Source: an uncultured Erysipelotrichaceae bacterium (GTDB taxonomy: Bacteria > Bacillota_I > Bacilli_A > Erysipelotrichales > Erysipelotrichaceae). From it: a stretch of DNA of 63,620 bases. Shown here piece by piece: positions 42,191 through 50,398 of the stretch; positions within the stretch are counted from its first letter, which is position 1; each line of letters begins with the position of its first letter. The stretch is from assembly GCA_902793635.1 (NCBI GenBank), contig CADBEA010000009.1:1-63620 (forward strand). The letters are read 5' to 3'. The position numbers and the translations under genes are program-made. The notes beneath the pieces are model-generated. The model saw only the letters and a program-made list of their open reading frames with translations, did not search any database and was not told where the DNA came from.

Positions 42191-42776
42191 CAACGATCTT
42201 TCGGTAGTATTCCTGCAGTTCTTTTTTCTGATCGTCAGTCAGCTGCTTGTCCTTGATCGTGCCTTCAAAGCTGTCGACCAGTGAGACATGCGCGCCGGTG
42301 ATCTTTCCCTGTTTCACGCCGATCACTTCCGGTACATAGAAGACCGGTCCCTCACCCTCCACGACGATGAAGGTCTCTTCGATATAGGCAACCAGTTCCT
42401 TGACGGTTTCCTGCGGCGGCATCGGGGAAATGCCGGTATTGACATAATAAACCGGAACGCCGTATTCCAGAGCGACCTTGTTCAGTTCCGGCACGGCTCG
42501 GTTGCACCAGTAGCAGTCGTCTTTGCCGTAGTAAAGAATGCCTGAGCCGCCCTCCTTGAAAAAACGGATCGATTCTTCCAGTGTGATTTCGCGGAATTCA
42601 GCTATCGGTTCTGAGAGGTATTCATAGCCGGACATATCCGCTGTCTGATATTTGATATCGACCGGATTGGTTATTACAGCTGTTGTGGGTTCTGCCGGTG
42701 CGGAGCAGCCGCAGAAAACCAACACCGCTGAAACGATGGCCGTCAGTATGTGGTTCTGTTTCTTGTTTTTCATCAT
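42174..42776 (-). CDS. Thioredoxin-like lipoprotein with CxxC site
   Basis: A 200-residue exported protein. Signal peptide with lipobox VFCGC (Cys24 lipidated), then a thioredoxin-fold domain with the redox site DDCYWCNRAVPEL (about 90-102) and a cis-Pro region around VFYVPEVIG. It resembles the bacteriocin-accessory/TlpA-like proteins of Firmicutes that act on disulfides outside the cell. TGC-TATACT (42784-42792) ends seven bases before the ATG, with no Shine-Dalgarno, so it may have its own leaderless message although it is 28 bases downstream of fruK. Confidence 0.75.
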   Translation of the reverse strand: MMKNKKQNHILTAIVSAVLVFCGCSAPAEPTTAVITNPVDIKYQTADMSGYEYLSEPIAEFREITLEESIRFFKEGGSGILYYGKDDCYWCNRAVPELNKVALEYGVPVYYVNTGISPMPPQETVKELVAYIEETFIVVEGEGPVFYVPEVIGVKQGKITGAHVSLVDSFEGTIKDKQLTDDQKKELQEYYRKIVEATVD

Positions 42777-42783
42777 GCCAAAC

Positions 42784-42792
42784 AGTATAGCA
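42784..42792 (-). promoter_or_regulatory. Extended -10 promoter of the thioredoxin-like lipoprotein
   Basis: TGC-TATACT with TAGACT as a -35 candidate 17 bases upstream of TATACT. The box ends seven bases before the start codon. Confidence 0.5.
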
Positions 42793-42804
42793 CTTACCGC
42801 AGGA

Positions 42805-43725
42805 TCAGTCTAATTTTCTTATTTCCGTCTGATCGTAGAACGAGTCGATCTTGGCACGGGTCGCAAGACCTCTCGAATAAGCTGTGGCAGCACCGCTGGA
42901 TACGGCATACTTGAAGCTGTCGAGAACATCGCGGCTGCGCAGATAGTCCATCAGGAAGCCGGCCACCAGCGAGTCACCGGTACCGACCGTATTGACAAAC
43001 TGATCATGATGCAGGACATCACCTTCATAGACGCCGCCTTCATAGACCAGGATCGCCAGCTTGTTGTCAACCAGGACAAGGACATGCTGTACACCGTCTT
43101 CAAAGACTTGCTTGGCGGCTGCGACGATCTGTTTCTTCGACTTCAGTTCTTTGCCGACCAGGACACCAAGATCGTCATCGGTCGTCTTCAGCATGAACGG
43201 ATGAGCCGGAATGACCTGGCGCATCAGGTTCGGATTTGTGTCAATCACGACTTTGACACCCGCGTCGATTGCCTTTTTCAGCATGTCGGCAGTTTCGTCT
43301 TCCAGATATTCCGGTGTGATACCGGCCAGGACGAAGTAGTCCGTGTCACCCAGACGCTCTACCTTTTCCCGCAGGTTCTTCATATCACTGTCAGTGATAT
43401 AAGGTCCGGTGGCATTCAGGTTGGTATGCATTTCCGCATGACATTTGACGTTGATACGGGTATGGCCGTCAATGTACGTGAAGTACGGACGGATCTCCTG
43501 ATATTTAGCCAGCAGGGAAATGTAGAAGTCTTTGGTGAAACCGCCGACAAAGCCGAAAGCTCTCGTCGGGATTCCCAGGTTGTTGAGGACGATGGAAACG
43601 TTGATGCCTTTGCCGCCTGCTTCATAGAATTCCAGATTGGAACGGTTCGGTTTGCCTCTTTCCAGCGGTCCGTCCACTTCCATGTAGTAATCAAGGGAAG
43701 GGTTCATGGTGCATGTTGAAATCAT
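42805..43725 (-). CDS. fruK: 1-phosphofructokinase-type PfkB kinase
   Basis: A 306-residue phosphosugar kinase: TCTMNPSLDYYMEV at the start, GGKGINVSIVLNNLG (about 34-48), and the catalytic TVGTGDSLVAGF (about 245-256; Asp is the base). The family covers fructose-1-phosphate, tagatose-6-phosphate and related kinases; no fruA PTS gene is seen nearby, so the exact sugar is not certain. The ATG chosen is six bases after GAGAGGTG, just behind the pepT stop; a GTG three codons earlier overlaps pepT. Confidence 0.82.
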   Translation of the reverse strand: MISTCTMNPSLDYYMEVDGPLERGKPNRSNLEFYEAGGKGINVSIVLNNLGIPTRAFGFVGGFTKDFYISLLAKYQEIRPYFTYIDGHTRINVKCHAEMHTNLNATGPYITDSDMKNLREKVERLGDTDYFVLAGITPEYLEDETADMLKKAIDAGVKVVIDTNPNLMRQVIPAHPFMLKTTDDDLGVLVGKELKSKKQIVAAAKQVFEDGVQHVLVLVDNKLAILVYEGGVYEGDVLHHDQFVNTVGTGDSLVAGFLMDYLRSRDVLDSFKYAVSSGAATAYSRGLATRAKIDSFYDQTEIRKLD

Positions 43726-43730
43726 AATTG

Positions 43731-44951
43731 TCACCTCTCACAAGTTTTATTAATGATACCGAGAATGACCTGGCAGGCCATCTCGAGTTCTTCACTGACC
43801 AGATATTCATAGCGGCCGTGGAAATTGCCGCCGCCGCAGCCGAGATTCGGACACGGCAGTCCGCGGAATGACAGCTGGGCACCGTCGGTGCCGCCTCTGA
43901 CCGGCGCGCTGACCACACTCAGGCCCAGGCCTTCCATGACCCCGCGGGCAATCGCTGTTACTTCCGGATGCTTGTTCAGCACTTCGATCATATTGCGGTA
44001 GGAATCCCTGAATGACACTTCACATGTGCCTTCGCCGTACTGCAGATTGATATAATCGGCGGCTTTGCGCATGATTTCCTTCATGATTTCCAGCCGGTCC
44101 GCGTCATGATCTCTCAGAATATAATCCATTTCCGCGCTGTCACAGTCACCTTTCATGCCATGCAGGTGAATGAAGCCGTCCCGGCCTTCCGTATGTTCCG
44201 GCACCATGTGCTGGGGCAGCAGCTGTTCGTATTCGGTAGCCACCCGGGCGGCGTTGATCATGCGGTCTTTTGCTTCACCGGGGTGAATCGAGAAACCGGT
44301 GAATTTCACCACCGCTGACGCGGCGTTGAACGTTTCATCCGCCAGTTCGCGGACCGTACCGCCGTCCATCGTATAGGCGAAGTCAGCTCCGAATTTATCA
44401 ATGTCGAAGTACTTCGGACCGTTGCCGATCTCTTCATCAGGGGTAAAACTGACCGCCACAGTGCCGTGCTTTACTTCCGGATGGGCGATCAGATAGGCCA
44501 TCGCCTCCATGATGCAGGCAATGCCGGCCTTGTCATCCGCACCGAGCAGCGTCGTGCCGTCGGTCACGACCAGCCGTTTGCCTTTCAGGCCGCGCATCCA
44601 GGGGAAATCGTCCATCTTCATGGTGACTTCCTCATTCAGCGGAATGTCATTGCCGTCAAAGCATTCAATGATACGCGGCTTCACATCGGTGCCGCTGTAG
44701 TCGGGAGCGGTGTCCATGTGGGCAATGAAGCCGACTGTCTTTGTCTCATAATCCAGATTGGAAGGCAGTTTGGCATAGACATAGCAATGTTCGTCCAGTG
44801 CGACGTCCGCCATTCCCATTTCCAGCAGTTCTTTCTGAAGCACACGGGCCAGATCAAACTGTTTCTGTGAGGACGGTGTGACGTCCTCATTGCCCGGATC
44901 GGACTGGGTATCGATCCGGCAGTAGCGTATCATTCTCTCTTCAGCACTCAT
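43731..44951 (-). CDS. pepT: Peptidase T (tripeptidase)
   Basis: A 406-residue M20B zinc peptidase that removes the N-terminal residue of tripeptides in the cytosol. Metal ligands are in FIAHMDTAPDYSG (about 76-88), GADDKAGIA (about 138-146), and DEEIGNG (about 170-176). It overlaps the upstream DUF1349 gene by 4 bases (ATGA). Normal length. Confidence 0.95.
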   Translation of the reverse strand: MSAEERMIRYCRIDTQSDPGNEDVTPSSQKQFDLARVLQKELLEMGMADVALDEHCYVYAKLPSNLDYETKTVGFIAHMDTAPDYSGTDVKPRIIECFDGNDIPLNEEVTMKMDDFPWMRGLKGKRLVVTDGTTLLGADDKAGIACIMEAMAYLIAHPEVKHGTVAVSFTPDEEIGNGPKYFDIDKFGADFAYTMDGGTVRELADETFNAASAVVKFTGFSIHPGEAKDRMINAARVATEYEQLLPQHMVPEHTEGRDGFIHLHGMKGDCDSAEMDYILRDHDADRLEIMKEIMRKAADYINLQYGEGTCEVSFRDSYRNMIEVLNKHPEVTAIARGVMEGLGLSVVSAPVRGGTDGAQLSFRGLPCPNLGCGGGNFHGRYEYLVSEELEMACQVILGIINKTCER

Positions 44952-45535
44952 TTTTTTCTGCCTCTTTCCGTATCTTCCTCCAGCGTCATGCCTGAAAACG
45001 TGCAGTCAAACCAGGAATCACCGGGACTGCAGGCATATATGCCGAGACTGATTGTTTTTTTGTTTTCGGGATCGATCCAGAATTCCCGAAGGTCCGAATA
45101 GCGGATGCCGGTAAAACTGTACTGGATACGGACCACGCCGCCCCGGTACCAGACTCTGTAATACATACAGGAAATACTGCTGCCGATCTCACGCTTGGAA
45201 ATATCGCCTTTTTCGTCATGATAGACGATGCAGTTCAGCGTCATGCGTTCAGCACTGCGGCATTCCGTGCCGCATACAGCTTTCCTTTTATCCCCTTCAT
45301 AGATGATCATGCCGCACTGGTCAAACGGTCCCCGGAAGGAAAACTCCGACTTCATCGAGAAACAGAAGCTGCCGTTCGGTTCCAGTGACAGTTCAATGGC
45401 CTCGGCGCTTTTGCCGGCAGGTTTCAGATCAGTAAAGGGTTCTGTTTCCAGAACGATTTTGTCAGTGCCCTGCAGATACAGCTGCGGCTTGCAGATCCAG
45501 ATCAGATCACGGGGATCAACATGCCTGCCGGTCAT
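44948..45535 (-). CDS. DUF1349-type concanavalin-like protein
   Basis: A 195-residue beta-rich protein resembling DUF1349 (concanavalin-like; seen in fungal and bacterial sugar-related proteins): FCFSMKSEFSFRGPFDQCGM, CMYYRVWYRGG and SLGIYACSPGDSWFDCTFSG. There is no signal peptide, so it is cytosolic. It overlaps DJ-1 by 4 bases upstream and pepT by 4 bases downstream. The role is unknown; the small-ligand beta-sandwich fold is by family. Confidence 0.75.
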   Translation of the reverse strand: MTGRHVDPRDLIWICKPQLYLQGTDKIVLETEPFTDLKPAGKSAEAIELSLEPNGSFCFSMKSEFSFRGPFDQCGMIIYEGDKRKAVCGTECRSAERMTLNCIVYHDEKGDISKREIGSSISCMYYRVWYRGGVVRIQYSFTGIRYSDLREFWIDPENKKTISLGIYACSPGDSWFDCTFSGMTLEEDTERGRKK

Positions 45536-46101
45536 TGCGGATCAAGGCGGAAGGTATGTTCGTACTGGATGCCGTATTCGACCTTATGGAGGGTTTCCTC
45601 ATCGGCGAGAGCCTTGATGATCTCACGGGCAAATTCAATGGTCGCTCCCATGCCTCTGCCGGTGATCAGATTGCCGTCCCGCACCGCCAGTTCCTGCTGA
45701 TATTCACCTTCGTAGGACGGATCGTCAAACGTCGGGAAGCAGGTGTATCTGCGGTCTTTCAAAAGACCCATGTGGCCGAGGATCGAAGGTGCCGCACAGA
45801 TCGCGCAGGTCAGTTTTCCCGCTTCAAAATGAGCTTTGAGGGCTTCCCGAAGATCATCAAACTGTTCCAGATTCGAAGTCCCCACTTTGCCGCCCGGCAG
45901 GATCAGAACATCATATTCCGCCGGATCGGTTTCCATATAGATTCTGTCCGTCAGCATCTCAATGCCATGGGAACTCTTCACGAAATTATTGTCTTTAATG
46001 GAAATTGTCTCGATTTCAATATTGGCTCTGCGCAGCAGATCGACGGTGATCAGTCCTTCACAGGTTTCGAAACCGTCTGCCAGATAAATTGCACATTTCA
46101 T
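45532..46101 (-). CDS. DJ-1/PfpI-family protein
   Basis: A 189-residue flavodoxin-like protein: AIYLADGFETCEGLITVDLLRR at the start, DVLILPGGKVGT (about 65-76), and the nucleophile elbow CAICAAPSILGHMG (Cys about 106). The family includes chaperones, glyoxalase-like and deglycase-like proteins; the exact activity is not predictable. The ATG is used after GGGAGACAC; the open frame upstream has no signal. TATAAT lies upstream. First gene of an operon with DUF1349, pepT and fruK. Confidence 0.88.
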   Translation of the reverse strand: MKCAIYLADGFETCEGLITVDLLRRANIEIETISIKDNNFVKSSHGIEMLTDRIYMETDPAEYDVLILPGGKVGTSNLEQFDDLREALKAHFEAGKLTCAICAAPSILGHMGLLKDRRYTCFPTFDDPSYEGEYQQELAVRDGNLITGRGMGATIEFAREIIKALADEETLHKVEYGIQYEHTFRLDPQ

Positions 46102-46147
46102 AATATGTGTCTCCCTAAGCCTCATTATAACATCCGTTATCATAATC

Positions 46148-46179
46148 AAAAAGGGAAACCACCCAGGCTTCCCTTTTTT
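46148..46179. terminator. Bidirectional terminator upstream of the DJ-1 operon
   Basis: Stem AAAAAGGGAA / TTCCCTTTTTT with an 11-base loop. No intact gene now ends here on either strand; it may be left over from a minus-strand gene that has decayed in 46200-46510. Confidence 0.65.
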
Positions 46180-46642
46180 CATCTGTGTCCGTCCGCTGAA
46201 TCTTCAGTCTACTTCTCGATCAATTGTGCACGCGATTGATCTTCTAGATTTTCACCTGTTAATCAGAGTGTTTTCTGTCATTTCCGGTTCGGCTCGCAGT
46301 CCAATCTGCCTGCTTGCTTTGCCGGAACTGATTACTGGCAGTCTGACCTCTCGACGACTATGCCTTCAGCTCTCTCTTTTGTGCTTTCCTTAAAGGATAT
46401 GCACATCTGGATCCTTTTCCCGGTTCACACCGTTTCTCGATCTTTTTAACTGTCTCATACAGTGTATGGAAAGAAATTCCGGCTTTTTCAATTAGTGGAT
46501 ACCTAGACCTATATTTCAGCTCGGGCTACAGATTTTCTGATAGTCCGCATGGGCCACGAAAAGCGGTTTTCCAACCGTAGACGCAACCTCTTTATTGTGT
46601 GCAACTATACTTCTTCTACCTTTATAGTATTGATGGGGAAGG
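46180..46642. other. Gene-free stretch, probably decayed gene
   Basis: On the minus strand an open frame from about 46519 to a stop at 46358 encodes a peptide with RYPLIEKAGISFHTLYE and KRCEPGKGSRCAYPLRK but has no start signal, and another frame (46353 down to about 46255) continues with LPVISSGKASRQIGL. This looks like the broken end of a protein I cannot identify. No tRNA, riboswitch or repeat was seen here. Confidence 0.4.
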
Positions 46643-46669
46643 GAAAAAAAAGGCTGTTTTTTCAGCCTT
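46643..46669 (-). terminator. Terminator of typA
   Basis: Minus-strand stem AAGGCTG / CAGCCTT with loop AAAAAA, then eight T; about 70 bases after the typA stop. Confidence 0.75.
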
Positions 46670-46694
46670 CGTTTTGATAGAATAATAATGTTGA

Positions 46695-46717
46695 GGGCAG
46701 AAATACTGCCCTTTTTT
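46695..46717 (+). terminator. Plus-strand terminator-like hairpin downstream of typA
   Basis: GGGCAG / CTGCCC with loop AAATA and six T on the plus strand. On the minus strand it has no T-run, so it does not serve typA. It would stop plus-strand antisense transcription into typA or end a small RNA; no promoter is clear. Confidence 0.5.
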
Positions 46718-46738
46718 CGTGACTGGCAAAGACCCGGC

Positions 46739-48577
46739 TCAGTCATTCTCCTCGCTTTCGATCTTGCCCAGTTCACGCATGTGTCTGCGTCTGTCGAGAG
46801 CGGTCAGATACTTCTTGCGGATGCGGATGTCACTCGGTGTGATTTCCACCAGTTCGTCGTCATTGATGAATTCGATCGCACCTTCCAGCGTCAGGATGCG
46901 CGGCGGCACCAGTTTCATCGCTTCGTCGTTGCCGGTGGAACGGACAGCCGTCATCTTTTTGTTCTTGATCGGATTGACACCCATGTCCATGTTTTTGGCG
47001 GACACACCGATGATCATGCCTTCGTAGACCGGCGTCTGGGCACCTATGAACAGCTGGCCTCTTTCCTGGATATTCCATAACGCATACGTCATGGCACCGC
47101 CGGTCTCGGTGGAGATCAGAGCGCCGTTTTCACGCTGCGGAATGTCACCCTTCCACGGTTCGTAATCAGCCAGTCTCTGCACCATGGTGCCTTCACCGTG
47201 TGTCATGTTGATGAAGTCGGAACGGAAACCGATCAGACCGCGGGTCGGGCACATGTAAGTAATCCTTGTATAAGTGCCGACGTCTTCCATATTCTCCAGC
47301 ATGCCCTTGCGGATGTTGAGGGCGCCGATGACCGAACCGGAATACTCATTCGGGACGTCAATGACTACTTCCTCGACCGGCTCACAGGTCACACCGTCGA
47401 TCTTCTTCAGAATGACTTCCGGACGGGAGACAGCGATTTCATAGCCTTCGCGGCGCATCTGTTCCAGCAGGATCGTCAGATGCAGTTCACCGCGGCCGCT
47501 GACTTTGAAGGTATCAGTGGAATCTGTTTCTTCCACTTTCAGACCGACATTGACTTCCAGTTCCTTTTCCAGACGTTCGCGGATATTGCGGGAGGTGACG
47601 AATTTGCCGACCTGACCGGCAAACGGTGAATCGTTGACCATGAAGTTCATGGACAGTGTCGGTTCTTCGATCTTGATCATCGGCATCGGATCAGGTTCAC
47701 CGACCGGGCACAGCGTATCACCGATATTGATATCGGGAATGCCGGAGATCATGCAGATCTCACCGCACTGGATCTCCGGTACGGAAATCCGGCTGAGTCC
47801 TTTGTAGACAAAGATCTGATTGGTCTTGCCTTTATGGGAACTGCCGGAGGCGTTGCATACTTCATACTGCGTCGCTTCCTTCAGGGTTCCCTTGTAAATG
47901 CGGCCGATACCGAGACGGCCGATATAGTCATCGTACGCCAGAGCGCAGATCTGCATCTGCACCGGCTCTTCCATCAGGTTCGGATAGGCCTGGGCATGTG
48001 AGATGATCGTTTCAAACAGCGGCACGATATCTTCGTTGGTATCTTCCTGCTCGTAGCGGACAATGCCTTCTCTTGCGGTACCGTAGAGGATCGGGAAGTC
48101 CAGCTGATCGTCAGTCGCGTTCAGTTCCAGGAACAGTTCATATACTTCATCGATGACTTCGTTGGCTCTTGCGTCCTGCTTGTCCATCTTGTTGATGATC
48201 AGGATCGGACGCAGACCGATCTCCAGTGACTTCTGCAGAACGAAACGGGTCTGCGGCATCGGACCTTCGGCTGAGTCAACCAGCAGGATAACGGTATCGA
48301 CAGTACGGATAATACGTTCAACTTCGGAAGAGAAATCGGCGTGACCCGGTGTGTCGACGATATTGATTTTATAATCTTTATATGTGACCGAACAGTTCTT
48401 CGAATAGATCGTAATGCCTCTTTCACGTTCCAGATCGTTGGAATCCATGACGCAGTCCACGACCTTCTCGTTGTCCTTGAAGACATGACTCTGCTTCAGG
48501 AAGGCGTCAACCAGTGTCGACTTGCCCGCGTCAACGTGTGCGATTACAGCTATATTAATAATCTTCTGATAATCCAT
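46739..48577 (-). CDS. typA: Ribosome-associated GTPase TypA/BipA
   Basis: A 612-residue translational GTPase. G1 AHVDAGKST (about 13-21), G3 DTPGH, and G4 NKMDKQDA are present, followed by EF-G-like domains and the BipA C-terminal domain ([15 protein letters not shown]). It binds the ribosome and is needed in stress and cold in other bacteria. The ATG chosen is nine bases after the AGGTG; a first ATG three codons earlier is too near it. A promoter is at 48608-48636. Confidence 0.95.
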   Translation of the reverse strand: MDYQKIINIAVIAHVDAGKSTLVDAFLKQSHVFKDNEKVVDCVMDSNDLERERGITIYSKNCSVTYKDYKINIVDTPGHADFSSEVERIIRTVDTVILLVDSAEGPMPQTRFVLQKSLEIGLRPILIINKMDKQDARANEVIDEVYELFLELNATDDQLDFPILYGTAREGIVRYEQEDTNEDIVPLFETIISHAQAYPNLMEEPVQMQICALAYDDYIGRLGIGRIYKGTLKEATQYEVCNASGSSHKGKTNQIFVYKGLSRISVPEIQCGEICMISGIPDINIGDTLCPVGEPDPMPMIKIEEPTLSMNFMVNDSPFAGQVGKFVTSRNIRERLEKELEVNVGLKVEETDSTDTFKVSGRGELHLTILLEQMRREGYEIAVSRPEVILKKIDGVTCEPVEEVVIDVPNEYSGSVIGALNIRKGMLENMEDVGTYTRITYMCPTRGLIGFRSDFINMTHGEGTMVQRLADYEPWKGDIPQRENGALISTETGGAMTYALWNIQERGQLFIGAQTPVYEGMIIGVSAKNMDMGVNPIKNKKMTAVRSTGNDEAMKLVPPRILTLEGAIEFINDDELVEITPSDIRIRKKYLTALDRRRHMRELGKIESEEND

Positions 48578-48607
48578 ACCCATCACCTGCTTTCAAAGTG
48601 CGTGCCT

Positions 48608-48636
48608 ATTATACTTGTCAAACGAATAAATTACAA
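48608..48636 (-). promoter_or_regulatory. Promoter of typA
   Basis: Minus-strand TTGTAA, 17-base spacer, TATAAT, about 30 bases before the start codon. It is back to back with the tRNA promoter. Confidence 0.75.
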
Positions 48637-48646
48637 CCAAAATTGA

Positions 48647-48675
48647 TTGACGAACCAGGTAACCGGTTCTATAAT
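48647..48675 (+). promoter_or_regulatory. Promoter of tRNA-Leu
   Basis: TTGACG, 17-base spacer, TATAAT, ending ten bases before the mature tRNA 5' end. Confidence 0.85.
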
Positions 48676-48685
48676 AATTAAGCAC

Positions 48686-48769
48686 GCGCCAGTGGTGGAA
48701 TGGCAGACACGTACGCTTGAGGGGCGTATGAGGAGACTCGTGCAGGTTCAAGTCCTGTCTGGCGCACCA
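48686..48769 (+). tRNA. tRNA-Leu (anticodon GAG)
   Basis: An 84-base class II tRNA including an encoded CCA. Acceptor arms GCGCCAG / CTGGCGC, anticodon stem TACGC / GCGTA with loop TTGAGGG giving anticodon GAG, a long variable arm (TGAGGAGACTCG), and a T-arm CAGGTTCAAGTCCTG. It reads CUC and CUU. It stands alone with its own promoter and terminator. Confidence 0.95.
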
Positions 48770-48774
48770 TTCAG

Positions 48775-48810
48775 AAGACCGGTATCGAAGAGATGCCGGT
48801 CTTTCTTTTT
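48775..48810 (+). terminator. Terminator of tRNA-Leu
   Basis: Stem AAGACCGGTATC / GATGCCGGTCTT (one wobble) with loop GAAGA, then TTCTTTTT, six bases after the tRNA. Confidence 0.85.
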
Positions 48811-48860
48811 GCCTGTCCAGCAGGAAAGACTGCTATGATAGTCAAAGGAAGGTAACGCCT

Positions 48861-49871
48861 ATGAAACAAATGGATATCCGTATGATCACCGACCCCGATC
48901 AGAAACAGACCATTGCCCGGACTGTTCTGGAGGCACTGACCGACTGGTTCGGTGTTACTGAATCCCGCGAGGAATACATCCGATTGAGCCATGACTGGCC
49001 CTTTTTCACAGCCATGGTTCAGGAAAAGCCGGCCGGATTTCTGTGCCTGAAGAAAACCGGACCGAAGACAATCGAACTGACAGTCATGGGGGTCCTGAAA
49101 GAGTACCAGCGCCAGGGGACCGGCAGGGCATTGTTCCAGGCCGCCCGTGAATATGCCGTCAAAGCCGGATATGAATTCATGCAGGTCAAGACCGTGCAGT
49201 CCGGATGGTATGAGGAATATGATGCGACAAACCGGTTCTATCAAAGCCTCGGCTTTCAGGAACTGGAAGTGATCCCGACAGTATGGGATGAGAAAAATCC
49301 CTGTCAGATCTATATCATGTCTTTGAAGAAGGAGACATCTGCGATTGATCTGATCATGTCCCGGCACAGCTACCGGGGCAGATACAGACTGGACAAAGTG
49401 CCGCGGGAAGATCTGAAAACGATCCTGGAAGCCGGCCTGGCCGCCCCTTCCGGCTGTAACATGCAGACAACGTCGCTCATCGCGGTGGATGACGAATCTC
49501 TTCTTAAGGAAATCCTTTCGGTGATCGATCCGCCGGTGGCTAAGACCGCTCCTGCTCTGATCTGTGTCCTGACGCAGCGGATCCCCGCTTACCGTGACAA
49601 ATGCTTTGCCGTGCAGGATTACGCCGCGGCGATTGAAAACATCCTGCTGGCCGCCGTATCCCTCGGCTATCAGAGCTGCTGGTATGAAGGACATATCACC
49701 GACGACGATCGGATCTGTGACAGGATCGCGGATATCCTCAACGTCCGCAAAGACTATGAAGTGGTCTGCATCCTGCCGATTGGCAAAGCGGAAACAGAGC
49801 CGGTGCCGGCAAAGAAAAAGGCGTTTTCTGAGCGGGCCTGGTTCAACGGCTTCCAGACTGACAGTGAATAA
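48861..49871 (+). CDS. GNAT acetyltransferase fused to a nitroreductase domain
   Basis: A 336-residue fusion. Residues about 1-155 are a GNAT domain (LKEYQRQGTGRALFQAAREY is the acetyl-CoA loop; NRFYQSLGFQE follows). Residues about 160-330 are a nitroreductase-fold flavoprotein: SRHSYRGRYRLDKVP (phosphate site), EAGLAAPSGCNMQT, and a C-terminal CWYEGHI and VVCILPIGKAE segment. The nitroreductase part is short and single-domain. GGAAGG is eight bases before the ATG. The join is within one open frame with no stop or shift. Function unknown; the two activities may act on one substrate. Confidence 0.85.
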   Translation: MKQMDIRMITDPDQKQTIARTVLEALTDWFGVTESREEYIRLSHDWPFFTAMVQEKPAGFLCLKKTGPKTIELTVMGVLKEYQRQGTGRALFQAAREYAVKAGYEFMQVKTVQSGWYEEYDATNRFYQSLGFQELEVIPTVWDEKNPCQIYIMSLKKETSAIDLIMSRHSYRGRYRLDKVPREDLKTILEAGLAAPSGCNMQTTSLIAVDDESLLKEILSVIDPPVAKTAPALICVLTQRIPAYRDKCFAVQDYAAAIENILLAAVSLGYQSCWYEGHITDDDRICDRIADILNVRKDYEVVCILPIGKAETEPVPAKKKAFSERAWFNGFQTDSE

Positions 49872-49874
49872 ACT

Positions 49875-49901
49875 AAAAATGCGGTTTGCACCGCATTTTT
49901 A
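49875..49901. terminator. Bidirectional terminator
   Basis: Stem AAAATGCGGT / ACCGCATTTT with loop TTGC, between the convergent GNAT-nitroreductase and Lrp genes. Confidence 0.85.
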
Positions 49902-49902
49902 T

Positions 49903-50394
49903 TTAAGCTGAGATCAGCTGCCGTTCGTCTTCGACTTCCGCCTTCATATCCAGCATGACACCGTTGACTTTGTATTTCTTCAGGACGAACATCGTCACGG
50001 TTGCCGCGACACCGTCGATCGGCGCCAGTTTCTCACCAACAAAGTCAGCTACTTCACGCATTGTTCTGGCGTTGATGCTGAGCAGGAATTCGGAAGTTCC
50101 GCTGGTCAGATACAGGGAACTGACTTCCGGGAATTTACCGATTCTTTCCGCGATCTTGTCATAGCCGGTGCCGCGTTCCGGTTTGGCGCTGACACCGATA
50201 AAGGCATCGACATGATCAATATTCGTTTTATCCCAGTTAATGACGGTATGGTAGCCGCAGATGATTTTCTTGGCTTCCAGGGAATCCTTTGTTTTCGCGA
50301 CTTCCTCTTCGCTTTCGCCGAGAATGTCAGCCAGATCAGTTACTGTTGCCCGCGGATCGTCAGCGAGCAGGTGCAGCAGTTTCATCGCATCCAT
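49903..50394 (-). CDS. Lrp/AsnC-family transcriptional regulator
   Basis: A 163-residue regulator: N-terminal winged helix-turn-helix (about 1-60; VTDLADILGESEEEVAKTKDSL) and a C-terminal RAM domain (about 75-150; GVSAKPERGTGYDKIAERIG and SGTSEFLLSINA) that binds amino acids and makes the octamer. Four bases behind the aminotransferase gene, so it probably controls that operon, a common pairing in Firmicutes. Effector not known. Confidence 0.88.
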   Translation of the reverse strand: MDAMKLLHLLADDPRATVTDLADILGESEEEVAKTKDSLEAKKIICGYHTVINWDKTNIDHVDAFIGVSAKPERGTGYDKIAERIGKFPEVSSLYLTSGTSEFLLSINARTMREVADFVGEKLAPIDGVAATVTMFVLKKYKVNGVMLDMKAEVEDERQLISA

Positions 50395-50398
50395 GATG

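Noticed and set aside
46516-46776. 86-codon minus-strand ORF
   Set aside because: It crosses both terminator hairpins and overlaps the end of typA, has no ribosome binding site, and its composition is not protein-like.
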